Origin: Roseicyclus amphidinii | GTDB lineage: Bacteria; Pseudomonadota; Alphaproteobacteria; Rhodobacterales; Rhodobacteraceae | Reading direction: 5' to 3' | DNA length: 54,012 nucleotides | Assembly: GCF_030163755.1 (NCBI RefSeq) | Contig: NZ_JASJOE010000023.1 | Location: 1 to 54,012 of the forward strand | Shown here: positions 30,145-37,973 of the stretch, in pieces | Layout: each line of letters opens with the position of its first letter | Position numbering within the stretch: position 1 is the first letter of the stretch | The notes under the pieces: model-generated | What the model saw: only the letters and a program-made list of their open reading frames with translations | Databases searched by the model: none | What the model was told of the DNA's origin: nothing | Translations under genes and position numbers: made by a program

Positions 30145-30714
30145 ATGCCAAGCGAAGACGCAACACTGGCGCTGGCGCGCCTGTCGCGGGCCGCCGACCG
30201 GCCCGTCAGCGTCACGCCCGACGCGCAGGCACGCGCGCGGCTGGCGGATGAGCTGGGTATCGACGGGCTGCGCAAGCTGCGACTCGAGGGGCGGCTGATC
30301 CCCACCGGCAAGCGCGACTGGCGGCTCGAGGCGGTGCTGGGCGCGACCGTGGTGCAACCCTGCGTCGTGACCGCCGCGCCCGTCACCACGCGGATCGACG
30401 AGCCGCTGACGCGCCGCTACCTGGCCGAGATGCCCGAGCCCGAGGGCGACGAGGTCGAGATGCCCGAGGATGACAGTGCCGAACCGCTGCCCGACACGCT
30501 CGACCTGCTTGCGGTGCTGACCGAGGCGCTCGCGCTCGCGCTGCCGCCCTATCCGCGCGCCGAGGGCGCGGAATTGCGTGCCGCGGTCTTCGCGCCGCCC
30601 GGCGTGGCACCGATGACCGATGAGGACGCCAAGCCACTGGCCGGGCTCGCCGCGCTGCGCGACCGGCTGGGTGGCACGGGACAGTCAGATGACGACAGCG
30701 GCGAGGGGGCGTGA
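30145..30714 (+). CDS. yceD: YceD family (DUF177) protein
   Basis: A 189-residue acidic protein of the DUF177/YceD family, known in other bacteria for being encoded upstream of rpmF and linked to 23S rRNA accumulation. The stretches ELGIDGLRKLRLEGRLIPTG, WRLEAVLGATVVQPCVVTAA and TLDLLAVLTEALALALPPYP match the family. The gap to rpmF is 247 bases with its own promoter, so coupling is not tight. Confidence 0.93.
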   Translation: MPSEDATLALARLSRAADRPVSVTPDAQARARLADELGIDGLRKLRLEGRLIPTGKRDWRLEAVLGATVVQPCVVTAAPVTTRIDEPLTRRYLAEMPEPEGDEVEMPEDDSAEPLPDTLDLLAVLTEALALALPPYPRAEGAELRAAVFAPPGVAPMTDEDAKPLAGLAALRDRLGGTGQSDDDSGEGA

Positions 30715-30757
30715 TCGGACCCCGGATCAGGGCCGGAAAAGAGGTCGGGAAAAGGGC

Positions 30758-30785
30758 TTGCATGACCCCGGAATCCGGGTATGTT
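30758..30785 (+). promoter_or_regulatory. probable rpmF promoter with palindromic spacer
   Basis: TTGCAT (30758-30763) and TATGTT (30780-30785) are 16 bases apart. The spacer holds CCCGGA-A-TCCGGG (30767-30779), a perfect inverted repeat around one base. The next 170 bases form an untranslated leader. Confidence 0.5.
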
Positions 30786-30961
30786 CCCGGCCTCATTCGC
30801 CCCAAGGCTCCGGGCGCGGGTCAGCCGCCCCGTTCCAGCCACTCGGCGCAGTCCAGACCGGTCTGCGACGGGGACGCCGAAGGCGACCTGAGAGACGAGA
30901 TTTTTTGACTGCACCCGGGCGGTGCGCGATGCGACCGCCCCCCAAGACTTGAGGTTGTGAC

Positions 30962-31168
30962 ATGGCTGTCCCCCAGAATCGAGTGACGCGCTCCAAGCGC
31001 GGTATGCGCCGCGCACATGACGCCCTGGTCGGCGCCAATCCCAACGAGTGCCCGTCCTGCGGCGAGCTGAAGCGCCCGCATCACGTCTGCCCCTCCTGCG
31101 GCACCTACAATGATCGTGAGGTCATGGCGCAGGCTGACGAGATCGACCTGGACGAAGACGCGGCCTGA
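30962..31168 (+). CDS. rpmF: ribosomal protein L32
   Basis: Large-subunit ribosomal protein of 68 residues. It opens with [19 protein letters not shown] and carries a zinc site with C30, C33, C43 and C46 (CPSCGELK and CPSCGTYN). It lies 38 bases upstream of plsX, the common yceD-rpmF-plsX-fabH order. Confidence 0.97.
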   Translation: MAVPQNRVTRSKRGMRRAHDALVGANPNECPSCGELKRPHHVCPSCGTYNDREVMAQADEIDLDEDAA

Positions 31169-31206
31169 GCCTGCGTGACGCCCGAAGCAGCGAGGCGGCC
31201 GGGGGC

Positions 31207-32304
31207 ATGAGCGAGGGCACTGCACTCACGACCAAGGACATCCCCGGCACGGTCCTGTCCATCGACGCGATGGGCGGGGACCACGGCCCGTCCGTCGTCA
31301 TCGCCGGCATGGCCAGATCGGCCGCGAAAAATCCCGCCCTGCGCTTCATCGTGCATGGCGACCGTCCGCAGCTCGAGCGCTTGATCGAGCGGCGGCGCGG
31401 ACTGGGCGAGCGGTGCGAGATCCGCCATGCCGCGGGTGTCGTGACGATGGACGCCAAACCCTCCCACGTGATGCGCCACGGCAAGGACACCTCCATGTGG
31501 TCCTGCATCGAGGCCGTCCGCTCGGGCGAGGCGCAGGCCGCCGTCAGCTGCGGCAACACCGGCGCGCTCATGGCGCTGTCGATGGTGCGGCTGCGCAAGG
31601 TCGAGGGCGTGAACCGCCCGGCCATCGCCTGTCTCTGGCCGTCGCGCAACCCGCAGGGGTTCAACGTAATGCTCGACGTGGGCGCGGATATCCGCGCCGA
31701 CGCCGAGGATCTGCTGCAATACGCGCTGATGGGCGCAAGCTATGCGCGCAACGGGCTGGACCTGAAGCGGCCGCGTGTCGGGCTGCTGAATGTCGGCACC
31801 GAAGAGCACAAGGGCCGCGCCGAGCTGAAGCTCGCCTCGGAGCTGATCGAGCGTGTCAGCCAGGCCGCGGATTTCGACTTCGTGGGCTTCGTGGAGGGCG
31901 GCGACCTGCCCTCAACGAAGGTCGACGTGATCGTCACCGACGGGTTCACCGGCAATGTCGCGCTGAAAACCGGCGAGGGCACCGCCAAGCTGATCGGCGA
32001 GCGGATGCGCGAGGCGTTCCGCAAGACGCCGTTCTCGCGCATTGCGGCGCTGCTGGCCTACACCTCGTTGCGGCGGTTGACCAAGGGGATCGACCCGCGC
32101 CGCGTGAACGGGGGCGTGTTCCTGGGTTTGAACGGAACCATCGTGAAATCGCACGGATCGGCGGATGAAACCGGTGTGTCCGCGGCGATCAAGCTGGCCG
32201 CGCGATTGGCGGCGGCGGGCCTGAGCGTCAGGCTTGCCGCGCGGATCGCCGAGGCCGAACAAGCCGCGGCAGCGGCGATGCAGGCAGAGGCAGGGCGCAC
32301 ATGA
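31207..32304 (+). CDS. plsX: phosphate acyltransferase PlsX
   Basis: Enzyme that makes acyl-phosphate from acyl-ACP for phosphatidic acid synthesis. The 365 residues include VLSIDAMGGDHGPSVVIAGM, ASMWSC-like KDTSMWSCIEAVRSGEAQAA, VSCGNTGALMALSMVRL and DGFTGNVALKTGEGTAKLI. Its stop overlaps the fabH start by four bases (ATGA), so the two are translationally coupled. Confidence 0.96.
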   Translation: MSEGTALTTKDIPGTVLSIDAMGGDHGPSVVIAGMARSAAKNPALRFIVHGDRPQLERLIERRRGLGERCEIRHAAGVVTMDAKPSHVMRHGKDTSMWSCIEAVRSGEAQAAVSCGNTGALMALSMVRLRKVEGVNRPAIACLWPSRNPQGFNVMLDVGADIRADAEDLLQYALMGASYARNGLDLKRPRVGLLNVGTEEHKGRAELKLASELIERVSQAADFDFVGFVEGGDLPSTKVDVIVTDGFTGNVALKTGEGTAKLIGERMREAFRKTPFSRIAALLAYTSLRRLTKGIDPRRVNGGVFLGLNGTIVKSHGSADETGVSAAIKLAARLAAAGLSVRLAARIAEAEQAAAAAMQAEAGRT

Positions 32305-33272
32305 TCCGGGCAGTTCCAATCGGTATCGGTCACTACCTGCCCGAGCGCGTCGTCGAGAACGCCGAGTTCGAAGCGACGCTCGACACCTCCGACGAATGGA
32401 TTCGCGCCCGCTCGGGCATCGAGCGCCGCCATTTCGCCGCAGAAGGCGAGACGACAAGCCAGATGGCCGTCGCCGCCGCGCAGGCCGCGCTGAAGATGGC
32501 GGGGCTGACCGCGGCCGATATCGACGCGATCGTCGTGGCCACCTCGACGCCCGACCTCACCTTTCCCTCGGCGGCCACGATGGTGCAGGCGGGGCTCGGG
32601 ATGGAGGGGGGATTCGCTTTCGACGTGCAGGCGGTCTGCGCCGGCTTCGTCTATGCGCTGGCCAATGCCAATGCGCTGGTCGTCTCGGGCCAGGCGCGGC
32701 GCGTGCTGGTGATCGGGGCGGAAACCTTCAGCCGGATCATGGACTGGACCGACCGCGGCACCTGCGTTCTGTTCGGCGACGGCGCGGGCGCGCTGATCCT
32801 CGAGGGCCGCGAAGAGGCGGGCACGCCCGCGGATCGCGGCATCCTTGCGACCGACCTGCATTCCGACGGGCGATACCGCGACCTGCTCTACGTCGACGGC
32901 GGCGTCTCGTCCTCGCAGACCACCGGCGTCTTGCGCATGGAGGGCCGCGAGGTCTTTCGCCATGCCGTTGAAAAGCTTGCAGAAACCGCCCATGCCGCGC
33001 TTGAGAAGGCGGGGCTTGGCGCGGCGGATGTCGACTGGGTCGTGCCGCATCAGGCCAACCTCAGGATCATCACCCGTACCGCTCAGAAGATGGGCGTGGA
33101 CATGGATCGCGTCGTCGTGACCGTGCAGGATCACGGCAATACCTCGGCCGCGTCGATCCCGCTGGCGCTGTCGGTGGGGGTGGCGCGGGGCCAGATCAAA
33201 CCAGGTGACCTGCTGGTGGCCGAGGCGATCGGCGGCGGGCTTGCCTGGGGGTCGGTGGTGATGCGCTGGTAG
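32301..33272 (+). CDS. fabH: beta-ketoacyl-ACP synthase III
   Basis: Starter condensing enzyme of type II fatty acid synthesis. The 323-residue protein has the full triad: C113 in VQAVCAGFVY, H250 in VPHQANLRI and N280 in DHGNTSAASIPLAL. It overlaps plsX by four bases. A short GC hairpin follows the stop. Confidence 0.97.
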   Translation: MIRAVPIGIGHYLPERVVENAEFEATLDTSDEWIRARSGIERRHFAAEGETTSQMAVAAAQAALKMAGLTAADIDAIVVATSTPDLTFPSAATMVQAGLGMEGGFAFDVQAVCAGFVYALANANALVVSGQARRVLVIGAETFSRIMDWTDRGTCVLFGDGAGALILEGREEAGTPADRGILATDLHSDGRYRDLLYVDGGVSSSQTTGVLRMEGREVFRHAVEKLAETAHAALEKAGLGAADVDWVVPHQANLRIITRTAQKMGVDMDRVVVTVQDHGNTSAASIPLALSVGVARGQIKPGDLLVAEAIGGGLAWGSVVMRW

Positions 33273-33291
33273 GCGCGGCCCTGCCCCCTTT

Positions 33292-33307
33292 CGGCGCGGA
33301 AGCGCCG
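33292..33307 (+). terminator. hairpin after fabH
   Basis: CGGCGC-GGAA-GCGCCG, a perfect six-bp stem with a GGAA loop, 20 bases after the fabH stop. No T-run follows, so it may be an RNA-processing or weak stop signal. Confidence 0.4.
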
Positions 33308-33324
33308 GGGTCCAAGTCTCTCGA

Positions 33325-33353
33325 TTGACTTGAGAAATTCCTTCGACCATCTT
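33325..33353 (+). promoter_or_regulatory. possible ihfA promoter
   Basis: A strong -35 TTGACT (33325-33330) and a poor -10 CATCTT (33348-33353) are 17 bases apart, 26 bases before ihfA. Confidence 0.45.
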
Positions 33354-33379
33354 GTGCGCACTCTAGGGGGACGGAACAG

Positions 33380-33682
33380 ATGTCGAACAAGACGCTGACA
33401 CGGATGGACCTGTCCGAAGCGGTATTCCGCGAGGTCGGCCTGTCGCGCAACGAAAGCGCGCAACTGGTGGAACGAGTGCTGGAACTGATGTCCGACGCAT
33501 TGGTCGAGGGCGAACAGGTCAAGGTGTCGTCCTTCGGCACCTTCTCGGTGCGGTCCAAGACCGCGCGGGTGGGGCGCAACCCGAAGACCGGCGAAGAGGT
33601 GCCGATCAGCCCGCGGCGCGTGCTGACCTTCCGGCCTTCGCACCTGATGAAGGACCGAGTCGCGGCGGGCAACCGCGGCTGA
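33380..33682 (+). CDS. ihfA: integration host factor subunit alpha
   Basis: DNA-bending nucleoid protein subunit, 100 residues. The N-terminal [20 protein letters not shown], the core [20 protein letters not shown] and the beta-arm [20 protein letters not shown] are typical, including the Pro that intercalates into DNA. The pairing with a downstream MerR gene is conserved in alphaproteobacteria. Confidence 0.96.
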   Translation: MSNKTLTRMDLSEAVFREVGLSRNESAQLVERVLELMSDALVEGEQVKVSSFGTFSVRSKTARVGRNPKTGEEVPISPRRVLTFRPSHLMKDRVAAGNRG

Positions 33683-33756
33683 AGCTGCGCCGCGCGGCGG
33701 CGACTGTCGCGCGGTGTGTTGAGTGGGGTATCGAGCAAAGGCGGGGCAAACCGGCC

Positions 33757-34614
33757 ATGTCGAAATCGACGCAAGCGTTCCGAACGATCCGCGAGGTCGC
33801 GGATTGGCTCGACGTGGCGGCTCATGTGCTCCGCTTCTGGGAATCGAAGTTTCCGCAGATCAAGCCGGTGAAACGCGCCGGGGGACGCCGCTACTACAGG
33901 CCCGCCGACATGGAACTGGTGGGCGGAATCAAGGTGCTGTTGCATGACCGCGGCCTGACCATCCGCGGGGTTCAGAAGATGATCCGGGAAGAGGGTGTGG
34001 CCGCCGTCGCCGCCCTGTCGCCGCCCGTGGAAATCGGCGACCAGGCGGTGATGGATCTGGACCTCGAGCTGGACCCGGACCTCGATGCCGATCAGGAGAT
34101 GGACCTCGACGCGGATCTCGAGACGGACATCGAAACGGACGCTGCCGAATGGCCGGAAGACCCGGAAGACGCAGATGCGGCGGAGGAGGCGGCCGCGGGA
34201 CAGATCGTCGCGGAAGAGGCACAGGATGCACCGGCGCAGCCGCCCGAGGATGCCCCGGTTGACGCCGCAGTCGATGACGCGAGCGACGAGATCGCCCCGC
34301 CCCCCGCCGAAGAGCCGTCGGACGGACACGCACCCGCAGCCGTTGATATCGCAGCCATCGTGTCGCCCCCTGCCCCGGTGCCGGACGCCGCCCCTGCCCC
34401 GGTGCCGGACGCCGCCCCTGCCACGGGCGAGGCCGCGACGCCGGCGGGCGACCCCCTCGCCGAAGATGGCGAGCCGCCAAGGTTTTCAGACATGCTCGTG
34501 CGGCTTCACGCGCGGATCACGCAGGCCTCGCCCCTGCCCCACCCCGTCTTGGCGCAGCTGAGGGCGGAGCTTGGCGCGCTGCGCGACGGGCTTGCGAAAA
34601 ATCCGTCCTCCTGA
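33757..34614 (+). CDS. MerR family regulator with long acidic tail
   Basis: A 285-residue protein. The N-terminal MerR-type winged helix (about 5-80) reads [40 protein letters not shown] and [15 protein letters not shown]. The remaining 200 residues are a disordered acidic Asp/Glu region, then an Ala/Pro region with an eight-residue repeat (PAPVPDAA twice), ending in a short helical piece ([15 protein letters not shown]). No cysteine metal site is seen. The role is unknown. It is a regular partner of ihfA in this lineage. Confidence 0.88.
   Translation: MSKSTQAFRTIREVADWLDVAAHVLRFWESKFPQIKPVKRAGGRRYYRPADMELVGGIKVLLHDRGLTIRGVQKMIREEGVAAVAALSPPVEIGDQAVMDLDLELDPDLDADQEMDLDADLETDIETDAAEWPEDPEDADAAEEAAAGQIVAEEAQDAPAQPPEDAPVDAAVDDASDEIAPPPAEEPSDGHAPAAVDIAAIVSPPAPVPDAAPAPVPDAAPATGEAATPAGDPLAEDGEPPRFSDMLVRLHARITQASPLPHPVLAQLRAELGALRDGLAKNPSS
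34369..34416 (+). repeat. 24-bp tandem repeat in the merR-type gene
   Basis: Two identical 24-bp units (34369-34392 and 34393-34416) encode the PAPVPDAA repeat; a partial third unit follows. Confidence 0.8.
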
Positions 34615-34618
34615 CCCC

Positions 34619-34646
34619 TTGCGCCCCCCGGCAAAATGAGTAGAAG
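34619..34646 (+). promoter_or_regulatory. possible tRNA-Pro promoter
   Basis: TTGCGC (34619-34624) and TAGAAG (34641-34646), 16 bases apart, ten bases before the tRNA. Confidence 0.45.
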
Positions 34647-34656
34647 GGCCGAACGT

Positions 34657-34733
34657 CGGGCTATGGCGCAGCCTGGTAGCGCGTCCGTCTGGGGGACGGA
34701 AGGTCGCAGGTTCAAGTCCTGCTAGCCCGACCA
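34657..34733 (+). tRNA. tRNA-Pro (anticodon GGG)
   Basis: A complete 77-base cloverleaf. The acceptor arm pairs CGGGCTA (34657-34663) with TAGCCCG (34723-34729), the discriminator is A, and CCA is encoded (34731-34733). The anticodon stem TCCGT/ACGGA frames the loop CTGGGGG, with anticodon GGG at 34691-34693. The T-loop is GTTCAAGTC-like (GGTTCAAGTCC). It reads CCC and CCU codons. Confidence 0.97.
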
Positions 34734-34760
34734 AAATATCCCGCTTGCCAGCGGGCCGCG

Positions 34761-34797
34761 AAAACCGCCTTGCGCCCCCGGCGCGGGCGGTTTTTTC
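34761..34797 (+). terminator. intrinsic terminator after tRNA-Pro
   Basis: AAAACCGCC (34761-34769) pairs with GGCGGTTTT (34786-34794), continuing into a T-run. It ends 26 bases before dcd, so dcd needs a start signal of its own or readthrough. Confidence 0.85.
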
Positions 34798-34823
34798 TTG
34801 GCCGGGACAAAGGGGGGCCTGCG

Positions 34824-35894
34824 ATGACCGATCAAAGCCAAGGGGTGCTGCCCGATCACGCCATCGCCGCGATGATCGCCGCAGGCCGCATCACCTGCGA
34901 CGCGCCCGATGCGGGGCAGGTGCAGCCCGCCAGCCTCGATCTGCGGCTTGGCACCGTGGCCTACCGCGTGCGCGCCTCGTTCCTGTCGGGCAAGGGCCGC
35001 AAGGTCGAAGACCGCATCGCCGAGTTCGAGATGCACCGGATGGACCTGACCCATGGGGCGGTGCTGGAAAAGGGCTGCGTCTATGTCGTGCCGCTGTTGG
35101 AGGCGCTGGACCTGCCCGCCGATGTCACCGCGGTGTGCAACGCCAAAAGCTCGACCGGCAGGGTCGATTGCCTGACCCGCGTCATCGCCGATGGCGGCAC
35201 GGAATTCGACCGGATACCAGCCGGTTACACCGGCCCGCTTTATGCCGAGATCTGCCCGCGCTCCTTCTCGGTCAAGGTCGCGCCGGGGCTGCGGCTGAAC
35301 CAGATCCGTTTTCGCCGCGGGCAGGCCGTGCTGTCGGATGCCGAGCTTGCCGCCCGCCATGCCGAAACCCCGCTGGTCGACGGGCTGCCCGTGATCGACG
35401 AGGGGCTGGGCTTCTCGGTGGATCTCACGCCGACGGACACCGGCATCGTCGGCTATCGCGCCAAGCCGCATACCGGCGTCATCGACCTGACCAGGATCGC
35501 GGCGCATGAGGTTTCGGACTTCTGGGAGGAGGTCCGCAGCGAGAAGGGCCGGATCATCCTCGACCCCGGCGCCTTCTACATCCTCGTCAGCCGCGAGGCG
35601 GTGACGATCCCGCCCGACTGCGCCGCCGAGATGTCGCCCTACCTTGCGATGGTGGGCGAGTTCCGGGTGCATTACGCAGGCTTCTTCGACCCCGGTTTCG
35701 GCCATGGCGTGCCCGCGCGCGGCGTGCTCGAGGTGCGCTGCCACGAAGCGCCCTTCGTGCTGGAACACGGGCAGGTCGTGGGGCGGCTGGTCTACGAGCG
35801 CATGGCAGGCCCGCCCGAGACGCTCTATGGTGCCGGGATCGCCTCGAACTACCAGGGGCAGGGCCTGAAGCTCTCCAAGCATTTCAAGGCGTAG
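34824..35894 (+). CDS. dcd: dCTP deaminase, double-length type
   Basis: Enzyme converting dCTP to dUTP for thymidylate synthesis. At 356 residues it is nearly twice the E. coli Dcd because it has two dUTPase-fold halves; this fused form is known in alphaproteobacteria. The first half has the phosphate motif AKSSTGRVDCLTRV and the acid-bearing GYTGPLYAEICPRSFSVKVA. The second half has GEFRVHYAGFFDPGFGHG and RGVLEVRCHEAPFVLEHGQV but lacks the SSxxR motif. The two halves probably complete one composite active site. It is preceded by GGGGGG before the ATG at 34824. Confidence 0.93.
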   Translation: MTDQSQGVLPDHAIAAMIAAGRITCDAPDAGQVQPASLDLRLGTVAYRVRASFLSGKGRKVEDRIAEFEMHRMDLTHGAVLEKGCVYVVPLLEALDLPADVTAVCNAKSSTGRVDCLTRVIADGGTEFDRIPAGYTGPLYAEICPRSFSVKVAPGLRLNQIRFRRGQAVLSDAELAARHAETPLVDGLPVIDEGLGFSVDLTPTDTGIVGYRAKPHTGVIDLTRIAAHEVSDFWEEVRSEKGRIILDPGAFYILVSREAVTIPPDCAAEMSPYLAMVGEFRVHYAGFFDPGFGHGVPARGVLEVRCHEAPFVLEHGQVVGRLVYERMAGPPETLYGAGIASNYQGQGLKLSKHFKA

Positions 35895-35903
35895 CGCGCG
35901 GCC

Positions 35904-37100
35904 TCAGCCCGCCGACAGGCGCGAGTAATACATCATCCCGTGCCCGGTCATGGCCTTGGAGACCCCGGCCCAGATCGGCGCGAAGGCCAGCCAGTCGGTC
36001 CGCGCGCCTTCGGCGATCTGGCGCAGGCTGCGCCGCCCGTCGATGCCCGCGAAGGCGCGCACGGCCAGCGCGGGCACCGGGATCTCGAAGCGCTCGCCCT
36101 CGTGGGTCAGGGGGATGACGCCGTGTTTCGCCAGATGCTGCGCCAGCTGCGGCCCGGTCACGCCCTTGAGATGCGGCACCGCCTCGGGGGTGGGCGTGGC
36201 CACCCTGCCCTCCACGTCCTTCGCGGCATAAAGGACATGCGTGCGGATGGTGCCGCGCAGCGCCTCGGCCAGGTTCATCTGCGCGCGCGCATCCAGCCCC
36301 TGCAGCAGCCGCTTGTCGCCGAGGATCGGCAGCGGGTCGTAGAGATGCACCTGCGGGCTGCCCGTCATGGCCAGCCCCGCGCGGTCGAGCGTCTCGAGCA
36401 GCTCGCCGATGCGGTAGGGGCGGTCCTGGCTGTGCAACAGCAGGTCGTAGAAGCCCGCGTCGCTCGCCTTGTGGTCGGAGAGTTGCAGGTTGCGCTTGAA
36501 CGGGTGGCCGTCGGGTATGCGCTCGAAGATCGCCTTGGCCCGGCGCAGCCGGTCGCGTGGGCTGCCGGTCAGCGCGGTGCCGAAGGCCTCCTGCAGGGGG
36601 TAGACGCCCGACCGCCCGAAGGGCGCGTAGACCATCAGCCCGATGCCCCCGCCGGGCGCCAGCGCGGCGGAGAGCGCGTCGAAACCCGCCTGCGGGTCGG
36701 GCAGGTGATGCAGCACGCCGCAGCAGTCGATGTAGTCGAAGGGGCCGAGGCCGGGTGCCTCGAGCAGGGATCGCGTGTGGAAGGTGATCCCCGTCAGCCC
36801 CCGCGCCGCCGCCCGTGCCTCGGCCACCTGCCGGGCGGCGGTGGAGAGGTCGAGATAGGTGATCTCGTAAGGCTTGCCCGCGCTGGTCAGAACCTGCGCC
36901 AGCTGGATCAGCGCATCGCCCGTGCCGCCGCCCGCCACCAGCGCGCGCAGCGGCTGCGACCAGTCGCGCTTTCCGCCGAAGAGGTAATGGTCGATCTCGA
37001 GCGGATGCGAGGGGGAGCCGGTGATCAGGCGCTTGCCCTCCTCCGCCGGGTCGCGTTCGGGGTAGGGAAAGGCCTCGTATTGCTCGGTCACGCGGCTCAT
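35904..37100 (-). CDS. class I SAM-dependent methyltransferase
   Basis: A 398-residue methyltransferase. The SAM-binding motif I is LRALVAGGGTGDALIQLAQ and the acidic motif is YEITYLDLSTAA, followed by FDYIDCCGVLHHLPDPQAGF (a VLHHL methyltransferase motif). A C-terminal 150-residue extension with FAGIDGRRSLRQIAEGARTD looks like a winged-helix-type domain. The acceptor is unknown. The start overlaps the stop of the HODM-like gene by four bases (ATGA), so both are co-translated. Confidence 0.88.
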   Translation of the reverse strand: MSRVTEQYEAFPYPERDPAEEGKRLITGSPSHPLEIDHYLFGGKRDWSQPLRALVAGGGTGDALIQLAQVLTSAGKPYEITYLDLSTAARQVAEARAAARGLTGITFHTRSLLEAPGLGPFDYIDCCGVLHHLPDPQAGFDALSAALAPGGGIGLMVYAPFGRSGVYPLQEAFGTALTGSPRDRLRRAKAIFERIPDGHPFKRNLQLSDHKASDAGFYDLLLHSQDRPYRIGELLETLDRAGLAMTGSPQVHLYDPLPILGDKRLLQGLDARAQMNLAEALRGTIRTHVLYAAKDVEGRVATPTPEAVPHLKGVTGPQLAQHLAKHGVIPLTHEGERFEIPVPALAVRAFAGIDGRRSLRQIAEGARTDWLAFAPIWAGVSKAMTGHGMMYYSRLSAG

Positions 37101-37882
37101 GTGACGGTCTCCCGCTCGGGCAAGCTTGCGCGCCACGCCTCGGGGAGCGCGGCGAGCGGAACGACATATGTATGAATGGTAAATGCCACGGCATCGGTTG
37201 AGGCAAGCCGGACAAGGCATTGTTTTTCCGACCTGAGATAGCGCCCCGCATCGGCTGCCTCGCGGCGCGGCGCGGCCTCGGGGCGGGGTTGGTGCAGCGC
37301 GGGATCGGCATAGACCAGCGCGTTCTGCCGCCAAAGCGGCCGGCCGGGCCGGATCGCGTCGAAGAGGCGCTGCACCCGCCGGGCCATGCCTGTGTCGTAG
37401 ACATCGACGGGGCCGTGAATGCCAGTCAGAGGACGGCCGATCTTTTCGGCCAGCGTCCAGCTTGCCGGAAAGCACAGGACCGCGCCGGTCAGCACGTGTT
37501 CGCCCCCCGGCCCCGGCTTCAGAAGGCACAGATCCTCCTGCACCAGCCGCGCGGCGGTGACCAGCGGCGGCTCGGCCTCCAGCGCCACGCGGACGCCATC
37601 GGGGCGCTGCACCACGCCGCCCTCGCGGACGTAGCCCGGCCCGAGATGCTCCAGCACCAGCGCCAGCAATTCCGAGGCGGCCTGCTCGGCCCCCGGCGTC
37701 ATCGCGTAAACGGCCCCACGCCGCTCGGAGAGCAGCGCGTCGCGCAGCGCCATCTGCCCGGCGAAGGCCTCGTCCACAACGAGCCAGTCGGCCATCTCCA
37801 GCGGCTGCACCCCCGGCAGGCGCGCCATCGCGGGTTCGCGCCAGGGCGCGACGGGCAGATGTGTCTGAAGAACATGATCCAT
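37097..37882 (-). CDS. HODM-like heme-dependent oxidative N-demethylase family protein (DUF3445)
   Basis: A 261-residue protein matching the DUF3445 family. A founding member is the alpha-subunit-like protein of a heme-dependent oxidase that demethylates dimethylamine. Seen here are RLPGVQPLEMADWLVVDEAF, a long helical part, VLCFPASWTLAEKIGRPLTG, IHGPVDVYD and a C-terminal region near RSEKQCLVRLASTDAVAFTI with HTYVVPL. The heme ligand cannot be identified by eye. I chose the ATG at 37880-37882. It is coupled to the methyltransferase gene and divergent from dddP across 91 bases, which suggests a link to methylated-compound use, though that is inference. Confidence 0.75.
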   Translation of the reverse strand: MDHVLQTHLPVAPWREPAMARLPGVQPLEMADWLVVDEAFAGQMALRDALLSERRGAVYAMTPGAEQAASELLALVLEHLGPGYVREGGVVQRPDGVRVALEAEPPLVTAARLVQEDLCLLKPGPGGEHVLTGAVLCFPASWTLAEKIGRPLTGIHGPVDVYDTGMARRVQRLFDAIRPGRPLWRQNALVYADPALHQPRPEAAPRREAADAGRYLRSEKQCLVRLASTDAVAFTIHTYVVPLAALPEAWRASLPERETVT

Positions 37883-37973
37883 TTGCGACCGTCCCCATGC
37901 CGGTATCGGGCGCGCGCGGCCCCTGCCCTGCGGGTCACGCTGACCCCGAGACAGTGCTGGGAGGACAGCGCCC

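Noticed and set aside
30711-30908. A 65-codon frame in the rpmF leader
   Set aside because: It overlaps the end of yceD and the promoter, has no ribosome binding site and no recognisable product.
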